From NCBI RefSeq assembly GCF_026151205.1, contig NC_087079.1, forward strand, positions 12,018,635-12,082,634: DNA of 64,000 bases, read 5' to 3'. Under the pieces are notes generated by a model that saw only the letters and a list, made by a program, of their open reading frames with translations, was not told the origin of the DNA and did no database searches. A program made the position numbers and the translations under genes. Every line of letters begins with the position of its first letter. The stretch's first letter is position 1. The DNA is from Bolinopsis microptera. Lineage: Eukaryota; Ctenophora; Tentaculata; Lobata; Bolinopsidae. This document shows, piece after piece, positions 11,456 through 21,082 of the stretch.

Positions 11456-12249
11456 TACACATTGCGTTTAAGTTTTTGTATAAATGTCCAGCTTCTCTGT
11501 GAAATTTGGTTGACTCGACTAATTTAAAAATGTAATACTCTTTGTTTCATTCTAGTTTAATAGTATTTCTATTATGGTCGCAAAGAATTATAATGTTTTT
11601 TTCTTCTACTGGGCCACATTCAGCCTGTCATTCTGCCATATTTTTTCAACGGCTATGACATGAAAACTAACATATGAACACTTATATGAGCCTGGCCCCA
11701 TGTAAGATGTTTCTTTGTAGTCAATAGTGTATTACTATTTCGGTTTTATAGTTGCATTTAATTCAGTAAATATCAATGGTTTCTTCACCTCTTCAATGTA
11801 ATTGGTTTGGAGGTCATTTGAAATAAGGAGGTAAAATAACTCAGATAGCTTCCGGCAAGTTCCACGGATACAGTGATTGAGTTTCTAGTCAATCTAGCCT
11901 CTTTGCCTGACTGATTTCTTGTTCGGCAGGGTGACTGCTTAAACGTCAACTTCAACCTCTTCCACTGCATCGAATCGTACTAGTAGAATTTGTACCTGAA
12001 ATATTACATTTAGTTTAGCGACCTTCACATGTGGGTCAAACTTAGTATATCTGAAAGTTTTGCCAAATTTCATTGATTTCAGAGGGTGTGGCACGTCACT
12101 CTCTCCTTTTAGTTTTAATTATTGTCGCATATTAGTGCCGTATAATTAATGATGTGATCCATCCAGTTGTTTGACTTGTGCCCAGATGAAGGATATGAAA
12201 ACACTGCTCAATATATTTAAGAGATATGTGGACTGGTCACGTTTCCAGT

Positions 12250-13346
12250 TGAAATCCTCCAACTCAAGAGCCCTGGTTATGAAGAGGGAGTAGTAGTAGA
12301 ATGGTATGAAGAGAACAGTGGAAGTGGAGGCGTCGAAGAAAGTTTTAGTCTAGGGGGAGGGGTGATTCCAAACGTAGCGGAAAAGCCAATCAAGTTCCTG
12401 GGTCGGTGGATTAGAACAGAGGCAGCACAGTTTGATGAGGAAGTGGCTGGGTGTAGGCCATACACTGAGTAACATCTGCTTATTTAGTCAAACATCTACG
12501 GGGCCTTGCCCATCAACTGCTTGTCCGATACTTGGAAGCTGGAAAATGTCGACGCTGCATGCAGATCAGTCCTACCAGCAGTTTTTTGATGACATGATAA
12601 GGGCGATTCAACCGCAAGTCAGGTCAGGGAGAGTTTGGAGACCAGACAAGGAACTAGATTGTGCTGAGAGGGACTTAGTCTGTGAAGAGGTGAGAGGAAT
12701 GGTCCAGCCGTACAGCAGGGCAGGGATTGGTTTTGGATAATGGAAGAAACCGTGGAAGAAGATGAACGCCCGAGAACAACAAGCTGAGGTCCTTCAGAGA
12801 GTTAAAAGAAACCTCGAACATGAAGTTCAATGCGGCTCTCTTGAGATGCAGTCAAGATGGGGACAGTGGAGGGAAGAGGTTATGAAGACGGACATGAGCT
12901 GGCACAAACTCTTTAAGTATAGTGATTCGCTCACAGGTTTTATGCTCAGTGTGACTTATGGTACTGTGGTCACACCAGCCTTAGCATCGAAGTGGTGTGA
13001 AGAAGAGGATGGACTTTGCAAGCTGTGTGAGGATAGGACAGGGACCATACAACACATTCTATCTGGTTGTAGGGTCTCGCTGAGCCAAGGGCGTTACAGG
13101 TGGCGGCATGATAAGGTTCTCAAACAACTCACAGACCACGTAACTTTCCATTGTGAACGCCGAGTGAACACCTCTAAGAATAGAGTGAAGGAGACCAAGC
13201 AATGCATTGATTTTATGCCTGAGGGAAGCAAGAAGTTTCCAGCGAAGAAGAGTGCACAGAGCGTAGTTTTGGTATCCTGGGACCTGAGTGCATCTCGGGA
13301 CTGGGTGGCGATGTCTGATCTTGATGAGCAACTGAAGTTACCATAG
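12250..13346 (+). pseudogene. Decayed C-terminal half of a LINE-type polyprotein
   Basis: Three successive fragments in different frames read like the post-RT region of one retrotransposon protein. Near 12385-12475 is an EKPIKFLGRW segment. 12432-12740 holds a MRKWLGVGHTLSNICLF block. 12762-13346 (194 codons) ends with a zinc-knuckle C-x2-C-x7-H-x4-C (CKLC...IQHILSGC) followed by GRYRWRHDKVL. That order and the HILSGC...WRHD signature match a polyprotein family common in marine invertebrate genomes, possibly with a restriction-like endonuclease downstream. Here the nuclease part is lost. At least two frameshifts and the missing RT core make it inactive. Confidence 0.7.
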
Positions 13347-13409
13347 GAGAACGCCGAGACCCGGCTGAGACCGGACCTCTTAACCAAATGCAATAGTTAG
13401 GGGCCATCT

Positions 13410-15000
13410 ACTTAGGACGTCCGGCAAATAGGAAGGGTGTGGTTTCTGAAAATCCGGACGTCTGGAAATTTTGTCAGAATTAACGAAAAAGTTCCATTTA
13501 TTTCAACTCTTTGACACTAATTACTCTGTAAGTTTAGATCCCTGTATTTTGAACGAGTACCTAAATGTAACTATGCTAAACCTGTTCGACACTAAATGTA
13601 TTATTGTCAAGTATTATTTGTACTCCTAAAAGTGAAAGCAGTTGGAAATATAGACGTCCGGGGAGGGGAGGGTTTTGAAAATTTGGACACAGCCAGAGGT
13701 AGACTGTCTGTGTGAAGGTAAAATGGTGACATCCTCCGGATCTAGCAGAGGTGAAGAGTTATCGGGATTCCTTCTGTTGCACAATTATTGTAATATATGA
13801 TCTTCACGTAGAGCTTAATCTGGCACGTGTAGTTACACGCGCGCAATTTAACGTGTTATGTGCTTTGTTAGCGATTTCGTATACAATTGCTAGTTTTTTA
13901 TCAATACATAATAAAATGATTTCCCAGAAATGCTTACATATTGTGTTAGAAATGAAGTCTGCTAACACCAATGTCTCTTCTCCGTTGAACCTGGAGGAAT
14001 AATAATAATAATAGTTGGTCCGCTTAATTGTTGAGTGATGAAATGCAACATACGGAATGAGCAATGAATGAATTACTAGATTAGTTGTATATATAAACGT
14101 GATAAAATTTAGAAGATGTGTAACGTTTATTACCAACTTGTTTGTGGTCTGATTATTGAGACAGAGCAGTTACAGTGTATCCCATGTGCGAGACGAGGAA
14201 CATGTCCCACTGGATATGTTTGAAATACAGTGCAGATAGCAACGGCCTGTTCACCATATTCACGAAGTAACATACCAAATCGTGGATCGGGTATCAGTGT
14301 AATATGGTATTGGTAAGCTGATGCAGCATGGTTATAGCTTAGTGATCTTTTCGAATGTTCTAGTTTAATGTAGAAAAACCGTTTGGATTTGAGTGTTATA
14401 AGATTAGATAGGTTATCATAAGTTATCGATGGTTTTGCGGGGTAAGACACGTGTTAGTCGTAGCTAGTGTTAGTCTCTATACGACTAGTTAGTACGGTGT
14501 GTAGTGCGTAGGCAAAGTTTATCATTGGTACGCCCCGGTCGGAGGATTATTCTGGTTTTAACGATATTTTACAATAGTATTGCTTGGAGTCTATACTGTC
14601 TGACTCTACTTAACGATTGGAAACTGGCCAACTGTTTCATAAGTACATGTGTATATTTTACAGTGCAATCTTATCTACAGTCCCAAAGATATTTCACTAC
14701 ATTTCGTTTGTCAAATTTGTAATCTTTAAGTGTATTGTGTAATGTTTGCAGATCATATAATACAGAAAAGTAGATCCTTCATGCAATAATTAATACTGTT
14801 TCATTTCTTGACTAATATTCAAGAACATAGGAAACTGGGTTGTGAGATTAAAAAAACTGGGTTTGTGGCTAAGTATAAGTTTCATCTTAAAAGTACTTTT
14901 ACTAAATTACAATTAATCATATCATTGTCTAATTATTTCATACAGTCTAACTCCCCATCACAATCAGTACAATAGTTGATGAGGAAAGAAATTGTCTGTT
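13410..15000. other. Intergenic DNA with short repeats only
   Basis: ACGTCCGG motifs recur at about 13417, 13458 (inverted) and 13652. A short (AAT)n run lies at 13999-14014. Open frames here, such as 13804-14136 (minus) and 14130-14450 (minus), lack recognisable domains, and no gene is called. Confidence 0.4.
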
Positions 15001-15011
15001 GACTGAACAAA

Positions 15012-17276
15012 ATGACGCCGCCACAAGGTTAGTTTGTTGGACATAAAATAGCTACTTTAATTCATCTCCAAATTCTATCGTAATTCTGAACGAAATGTAG
15101 CGGGTGAACCAAATTTGTAACCCAATTCCCTTGTACACCGGTATGAAGGTATAAAATTCACCCTCAGATAGTAATAGTTAGCAGTCATTGCTGAATCGGC
15201 AAGCCTTTTGCAGCTTATGCTCATTGCGTCACTTTCGTCATAGGGATTAAGAATAAAATGGTACATTTCTACCTACTCCTTATGATATGTCTTCATATGA
15301 CGCAACAGGCTGCGACGCTGCTTGTATTTCTTATCGCATAGGTCGCACTCAACTAAGTTATTTTGATGAACTTCTCTGATATGTGCATTTAGCCTATGCT
15401 GTTTTCTGTCGCTTTTACCACACACATCGCAGTATTTTAACTGAATGTGCCCAGTGTTAGGCTTGTGTACATTTCGTACATGCCGCCTAAGATTGGCGGT
15501 ACAGCTGTACCTCTTCTCGCACACCGGACACACTGTCCTTTTGCCCACCACAAGCACCTGACTGGGCACCTCAGTGGTAACCTCAGTGGTAACCTCAGTG
15601 GTAACCTCAGTGGTAACCTCAGTGGTGACCTCTTCTAAGTGATCGATATGAAGTCCTGTAGAATAATAATAAAATAATTAGTTTGTCCGCGAGTAAATTT
15701 AATAACACCGCACCTGCACCAGTTCAAACACTGAACCAACCATTATTATTAGCGTCATAAAAATGGGATCAAGTTTTAAAATTTTGCGCCTGGCCCATGT
15801 CAAAAATAACGACTAAATCGTACATTAAGTTTATATTTGTATAATTAAAATTAAGAGATACGACTATCATAATCAAGATTTAACCACAGGTGAAAGTGCT
15901 GAGCCAAGAACACGACCCAAAAGAAAACGGAGAAGTTTATGTGGGTTGTCAAAGGCACGCCTTGAAACCAAGAAAATGCGATCGGCTCAAAACACTAAAA
16001 AAGTAAGTCCTGCATTTTTAGCAAATTAAACTAACATAATTATGGCAAACCATGAACTTTCAAGTTTGTATACATGATTTTGAATCTTCATATTGTTGTA
16101 TATAAATATATTGTTGTATATAAATAAGAAAAGTGTACACGACGCGAATTATATTTTACATTACATTATACTTATAGCTTGAGGTTGTTTTTGAAAAATA
16201 AGGAATCTTTTCTTCATTTTCAGATACACGTGGCGATGAGAATAGTTAATAAATCAAATAGGATCACTGCACTTCAGAAAGCGTGTTGTGATGGTAATGA
16301 TGAACTTGTGCAACATTTTCTTGATGAGGATTTAACAGACGAACACATCTTGCGTAAAGATTCATGTGGTGAAACTGCCTTACATGACGCAATTAAAAAT
16401 GGTATGACTGGATTAATTCACATTTCGTGCGCAATCTAAACAGATTATTAAAATTTTTGGAAACTGGCAGGAAAATAATAATAATGATAATATTTTGACA
16501 TTTTGTCATGGGTCGACATTTTTTAATCGATCAGTTAATCAAATTCCCACTGCACTAGTAGCTTAGTCTACATTTTAGTATTATCGCACTTACAGGAAAT
16601 ACAGAGTGTTGCATGCTGTTGCTAAACCGGCTAGGAATGCCAGTGGTAGGTTTCAGACTGGTTAGCTGGCAATTGGGATAAGATAATGATTTCGGTATAG
16701 ATTAATGAGTTTTAATGAGAAATCAAATTGTAATCGGTACTTATTTCAAGTTCATACAATAATCGCAGGAACTTTTTGAAGCAACGTTAGCAGCAATCCA
16801 AGCTCGTGTGCAGCTGTACGGGGCATGCCCTAATGGCTATGCAGCGAGGGCCATCTCAAGCATAGACACGGAAAATTTCCATGGTATACTCCACAGGTAC
16901 GATTTAAGTACACTGACCTTAAGGTTATGAACAATGAGTATGCACATTAAAACACATTACTTAGATTTAATGACGTCTTGCGAACCAACTATCACCTTTA
17001 CTCAGGCAGCATCACCATGGAGCCCAGACCGCATCCGTATACGAGGTAGAGGGTTCCCTTGCACACTTGACAGTTGCCCTCAAAATAAAGAAGGAGCCAG
17101 CTTTCGTGGGACTGCTAAGCCCTATTCAGGAGGACGATTCGATTTATCCAATTCCTATGACAGGATTCAATATCTCCCAAAGGATCAACCTCGTGAACTG
17201 TAACTTCGATTTAATAAAAGGCTCGAACAAAAACAAAGAGGTAAACAAAGCACAAATTAAGACTGCGAATATTTAA
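15012..17276 (+). CDS. Ankyrin-repeat protein with basic N-terminus, six exons
   Basis: Hand-built model with GT..AG introns and consistent phases: exons 15012-15027, 15890-16002, 16224-16401, 16596-16645, 16769-16896 and 17006-17276. It gives 251 residues ending at TAA. The tiny first exon encodes MTPPQ. Residues 6-43 are basic (RTRPKRKRRS is a likely nuclear localisation signal). Residues about 55-115 hold two ankyrin repeats (ITALQKACCDGNDELVQHFL and GETALHDAIKNG with the continuation CCMLLLNRLG supplied by exon 4). The C-terminal half has a VYEVEGSLAHLTVAL segment with no family I know. Ankyrin repeats bind partner proteins, so a nuclear adaptor role is an inference. A C2H2 zinc-finger exon lies antisense in intron 1. 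The 3' end of the last coding exon is partly duplicated at 18033-18088. Codon-level continuity across five introns supports a real gene. Confidence 0.78.
15273..15655 (-). CDS. C2H2 zinc-finger protein, terminal exon (partial gene)
   Basis: The minus-strand exon opens after an acceptor at 15656-15660 (TACAG) with two bases completing a codon, and it ends at a stop at 15273. Five tandem TEVT repeats come first (encoded by a 12-bp DNA repeat, 15572-15636). Three C2H2 fingers follow: C-x2-C...H-x4-H in CPVCEKRYS, YCDVCGKSD and ECDLCDKKY, each ending H-x4-H or H-x3-H. The fingers should bind DNA or RNA in the nucleus. No in-frame ATG lies in this exon, so upstream exons must lie above 15655. A short MVGSVFELVQ candidate near 15705-15745 has the wrong phase and was not joined. 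The gene lies inside intron 1 of the ankyrin-repeat gene on the opposite strand. Confidence 0.75.
15572..15636. repeat. 12-bp tandem repeat inside the zinc-finger exon
   Basis: CTCAGTGGTAAC is repeated five times on the plus strand. The minus strand reads it in frame as TEVT units N-terminal to the first zinc finger. It is length-variable by nature and keeps the frame because 12 is a multiple of three. Confidence 0.9.
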
Positions 17277-18150
17277 GTGAAGACTACAGTCATTATTTAT
17301 TCATTATTAAAACTAAAATATCTAGAACTACAGGATTACGTGTACCAAAATTTTATAAGATCACGAAAATTGTAGCATTCTACAGTATTCATATTCGTTT
17401 AATAAAACTAGCACGATGAACCAAGCGCCCTACGGGTGGATTTGTGTAAGAGTTAAGACCAACAGTTCCACTGATCCTCATACATATTGCAGGCAATCCC
17501 TAGACGTTTACACGAACCACCACGTGGAGCTCTTCCTGTACGAGCTGCAGGCAACCATAAAGCTAACGAAGAATGCTGAAAGACACGTTTAGACACTATT
17601 TACTGCAACTGTTTTGTTGACTTTTCCAAAGTAATATGTTAGTACAAGAATTAAGGTCAAGGCGTGACTGTGTTTTCTATGGAAAAAATGATTTTAACCT
17701 AATTTCTGCATGACAATGTTTAACCTAATTTCTACATGACTATGATCTAGCTATCAGGAAAATTTAAACATCTTATAATTTAAAATTATATCATTAGAAC
17801 TAAGGGTTCATTTAAAAGTATCGAAATCTAAGTTCTATTTTTACAATTACAGTCACCTTTTTAACTATTGAGTTCAATGATTGCTAACTTTGATTTACTC
17901 TTTAACTAAAATTTGCTGAAATTAAAAAGTATGATAAAAAGGTACAAATAATCAAAAACTTAGTGGATTAAACTCGTTTCTAGCCTGCGTCCAAACTTGC
18001 TTATTAAAGTTAAACGTTAGAATTTATTTAGAACTGTAACTTCGATTTAATAAAAGGCTCGAATAAAAGCAAAGAGGTTACTAAGCACTTACCTATTACC
18101 CCCATGACATAAGGTTAAAATTATCCCCTAACGAGATATTGGCGAAAAAC
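17277..18150. other. Downstream region of the ankyrin gene with an exon-derived duplicate
   Basis: AT-rich and non-coding apart from 18033-18088. That segment repeats, with four or five changes, the coding segment at 17196-17252 (GAACTGTAACTTCGATTTAA and the following 35 bases). The copy no longer lies in an open frame. Confidence 0.6.
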
Positions 18151-18158
18151 TGTCTCGA

Positions 18159-18368
18159 TCACGTGAAATGACCGTATAAGGAAGTTAGCCTAATTACTCT
18201 TTAGTGTTTCAGTATATGCTTTTGTAAAGGATTTGGTTAGGGTTAGGGTTGGGATCAGATAAGAGGTTTCCGGGTTTCGAATAGTTGTTTAGGGCCATCT
18301 ACAGAACGGGTTGAAGAAGTCACGTGACAGGCGATTGTAGAGTGATTAATCATCATCCGCCATAACTG
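18159..18368 (+). repeat. Dispersed repeat family E, copy 1, with telomere-like motif
   Basis: Runs from ATCACGTGAAATGACCGTAT through TTAGGGTTAGGGTTGGG to ATTAATCATCATCC. A full inverted copy lies at 37379-37597. Both copies begin and end near CACGTGA motifs, which form short inverted ends. The three TTAGGG-like units are part of the family, since the second copy retains degenerate CCCTAACC-like sequence (CTCTAACCCTCTTATC). It is probably a MITE and not an interstitial telomere. Confidence 0.7.
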
Positions 18369-18928
18369 CCATCGTAAACAGTTAATTAATTAGGTATCAA
18401 CAATCAAGTACGATATATAATACAGCAGGGCTGATTACTGCTGACACATTATGAAGCAACTAAGAGCAGATGTATGGATGATGGAATAACGAGGGGCAAC
18501 AGTGAACAGAGCGCGATTAGGGCGTCAACACTGGACGCACGAGATGTAAAACTCAAAGTGCTCCTTCATCAATTATGTTCACTCTTCGACGGATTTGACA
18601 CGCGAAATTGCGCGGCAATTATGCGCGGCGTGTAAAAATTTTCTAAACCTTTCGGACAAGGGTTAAATTATTTTTCTACTGTCAACACAGCCCAAGTTAT
18701 GCATGTTTTAATATCAAAAAATTTCCGATTTTTTTGTATCATTTTTAACTAATTATTTTTTCAAATCGCTGCCACATCAAAATTATTTTACGAAAGTACA
18801 TTAAATTTTCACAGAAAGCAAACTTAATCGTTTTAGAACTAAATTATAAAAGAAATTAATATAAAAATGTTAAAACTTTAAAATTATCAATGGAATAAAT
18901 TGTCAACGTCCAAATATATGTAAAATAC

Positions 18929-19185
18929 GACGCACAGGGGGAGCTGAAACCAGGTTTTCGATCAAACGCTGCCATGTGTAGTCAAACGTCGCCAAAAGTT
19001 GCTCTCGTCCAATGAAATCGCTGCATTATGTAAGCCAAGCTCCGCATATGAATATATGTAATTCAATTATGCATACTGACTTGCAAAATGCAGCGATTTC
19101 ATTGGACGAGAGCAACTGTTGGCGACGTTCGACTACAAATGGCAGCATTTGATCGAAAACCTGGTTTCAGCCCCCCCTGTGGACG
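18929..19185. mobile_element. MITE with roughly 95-bp inverted repeats and 4-bp duplication
   Basis: The element spans 18933-19181. The left arm CACAGGGGGAGCTGAAACCA...AATGAAATCGCTGCATT and the right arm are inverted copies about 95 bp long. GACG flanks both ends (18929-18932 and 19182-19185). A left-arm-only copy sits at 38451-38547. There is no transposase. The superfamily is uncertain; the CACAGGGGG terminus does not let me choose. Confidence 0.85.
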
Positions 19186-20086
19186 AAGAGAGGTCACAAC
19201 ACTGCGCGCACGGTTACTGGGCCGCGCTCAGCCTGTCATTCCGCCAAATCTTTATTCGGTTATGTTAATGAACATAATAGCCTGGGGTCCTCAGGTAACG
19301 CGCACGGGTGTAGCTAAAAAATAGCCGCACAAGATGATATAAAAATAAAACAAATCGCTCTGTTTTTACGCAGGTAAAAATTCAAAAAAGTGGTAAAAAA
19401 TGTGCCCTTTTTTGCTTAAAGTTTGAATGATTTTTTGCAGTTGTATTAAATCAACCCAACAATAGTCACATCGTGTTTGCCTAAAATTTTCCTTTCTGAG
19501 AAGTACCCACTTCATATACTTTATAGAAGTTTGAATATTGTCACCCCGCAAGCGTTTTTGCCTAATTTTCGACGCGCACTACGCGCAAAAGCATTTAGTT
19601 GTTATCAATGGGCACCCGCACGTTCATCATAAATTTCAAACAGCCATAACTCAGCGAGATTATGTCTGTTCTAGCTCATATTTTCACACCGAATAGAAAA
19701 CAATGTGATCGTATTGCTGACATAACATGAATATAATTACTTTATAGGCCTAAGAGTTATAGACTGTCAAAGTTTAAAACGCGCATTGGTATAGCACGTG
19801 ACTAGTAAGGCTATATTTATATTTCTTAACATATTCTCGATCCTTACACATCATACTATTGTGTCCAATTAATAGTTAGGTCTCTAAAATCATAGCAGAA
19901 AACACGTCTTTTTGCCCGTAAGAGCCTTTACTACAGTATGCCATTTGCAAAGCAACAGCTCTCAAATATAAAATACGGCGGAGCTATTAAGGCCAAAGTT
20001 GTATCACGTTGCGACCCCACGGTCGGTTCACTACCCCTTATCGTCCTGACGATACAGGGGGAGCCGCGCACTTCGTGCGCGGCGGG
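19186..20086. other. Repeat-rich intergenic DNA
   Basis: No gene. TGCCCGTAAGAGCCTTTACTA at about 19911-19931 is the inverted counterpart of a string near 10130 and may mark an element end. A small hairpin GCCGCGCACTTCGTGCGCGGC lies near 20060-20080. Confidence 0.4.
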
Positions 20087-20560
20087 TCATACAACGTATG
20101 ACAAGGCCAAAGTATGCCCACTGACTTTTGGCCCACCCAGGAGAAAGAGGGTTAAAAAGTGGTAGTATTTTTGAGATTTGTAGCACGATGCACTACTTGG
20201 TGCCGCGCGCATCAAATGATGCTTCTCGCACCAGATCGGCGAGATGCGATGATCAGGCGTTTGATGTTGTGGAATTGGGCAATTCAAAGTGGATTCACTG
20301 GTTGTGCCATTTTTGGCCAGCTCGTCTGCTTTTTTCATTCAATCCGATGTATGCTGCTATCCATCTGATCTCTAAGGTGTTAGTGGATCCGAGTGTATTG
20401 AGGGTGTCGTAACAGTCTCTAGTAGTTCTACTCCCCGTTGAGGGTGAGGATATAGCTTGAATAGAGGAGAGACTGTCTGACCATATGATGATGTGTGTGT
20501 TGGTATAAGTTGATAGATATTTACAAGCTTCGATGATGGCTAACTGTCTACTTGAATGGA
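20087..20560 (-). pseudogene. RNase H domain fragment of a LINE
   Basis: Two overlapping minus-strand frames, joined by a frameshift near 20310-20335, read as one RNase H fold: IIIWSDSLSSIQAI (the catalytic-aspartate strand), then EIRWIAAYIG and NEKADELAKNG (the final conserved helix with an Asp). RNase H domains of this kind follow the RT in Jockey-, I- and Tad-type LINEs. The RT itself is absent here. CTTTTGGCCCACCC at 20124-20137 overlaps the left end. Confidence 0.7.
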
Positions 20561-20763
20561 AACCCAAGCATGGGAAACGATCAAGAGGCAGGCCTAGGAA
20601 GAGCTTAAATGATGTATTTATTGAAGATGCTGAGCAGAGATTGGATCGTAATGGACTCACGATTGATTGTATGAGAAGATTGGCTGCAGATCGAAAAGGA
20701 TGGAGAAATATTACCCGCCGAAGTTGTATAATACAAAGTAATGACGCAGATGACGCAGACTAA
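20533..20763 (+). pseudogene. C-terminal end of a LINE reverse transcriptase
   Basis: 76 codons starting inside the antisense RNase H remnant. The signature WKPKHGKRSRGRPRKSLND...AADRKGWRNI is the C-terminus of many LINE polyproteins, where a G-(K/R)-R-x-R-G-R-P motif precedes an ADR-x-x-WR end. Everything upstream of this motif is missing. Confidence 0.65.
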
Positions 20764-20853
20764 TCCTTTTGGATGGAGATCTCGCCATGTAACATGTAAC
20801 ATGTATGTATGATGATGGCAGTAAGTTTTGTTTGATACCTTTACTACTACAAC

Positions 20854-21040
20854 AGTGATTTCTCTCCGTGGAGACAGAGGTGCGAGAAAAAACATTGTTA
20901 ATATAAACAGTCTAGATCTTAACTTGGAGCCACAAGGCCAAGGGTAATTTTTGAGTGTTTAGGGAATTTTTTATATTCTTAAAGGTTTGTTTTTATATAG
21001 GGTCATTGCTATATAATGTGTATATTGTTTGAATAATTTT
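20854..21040 (+). repeat. Left 187-bp direct repeat of the RT element
   Basis: AGTGATTTCTCTCCGTGGAG through GTTTGAATAATTTT. It matches 25002-25188 at all but one position (ATATAATG against ATATTATG). The left copy is itself bracketed by an 8-bp direct repeat ACTACAAC (20846-20853 and 21041-21048), as if it had inserted on its own. It has no inverted ends and no TG..CA termini, so it is not a standard LTR. Confidence 0.9.
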
Positions 21041-21082
21041 ACTACAACAAAGGGTTTTTATGAAATTTTGTAAGATTTTTTA

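Noticed and set aside
13094-13393. Minus-strand frames opposite the LINE zinc-knuckle region
   Set aside because: They are antisense shadows of the better-supported plus-strand retrotransposon fragment.
13804-14136. Minus-strand frame of 110 codons
   Set aside because: Includes an (ATT)n-encoded Tyr run and has no domain or splice support.
15705-15745. Possible first exon MVGSVFELVQ for the antisense zinc-finger gene
   Set aside because: The donor phase does not match the acceptor phase at 15655, and joining them would give an immediate stop.
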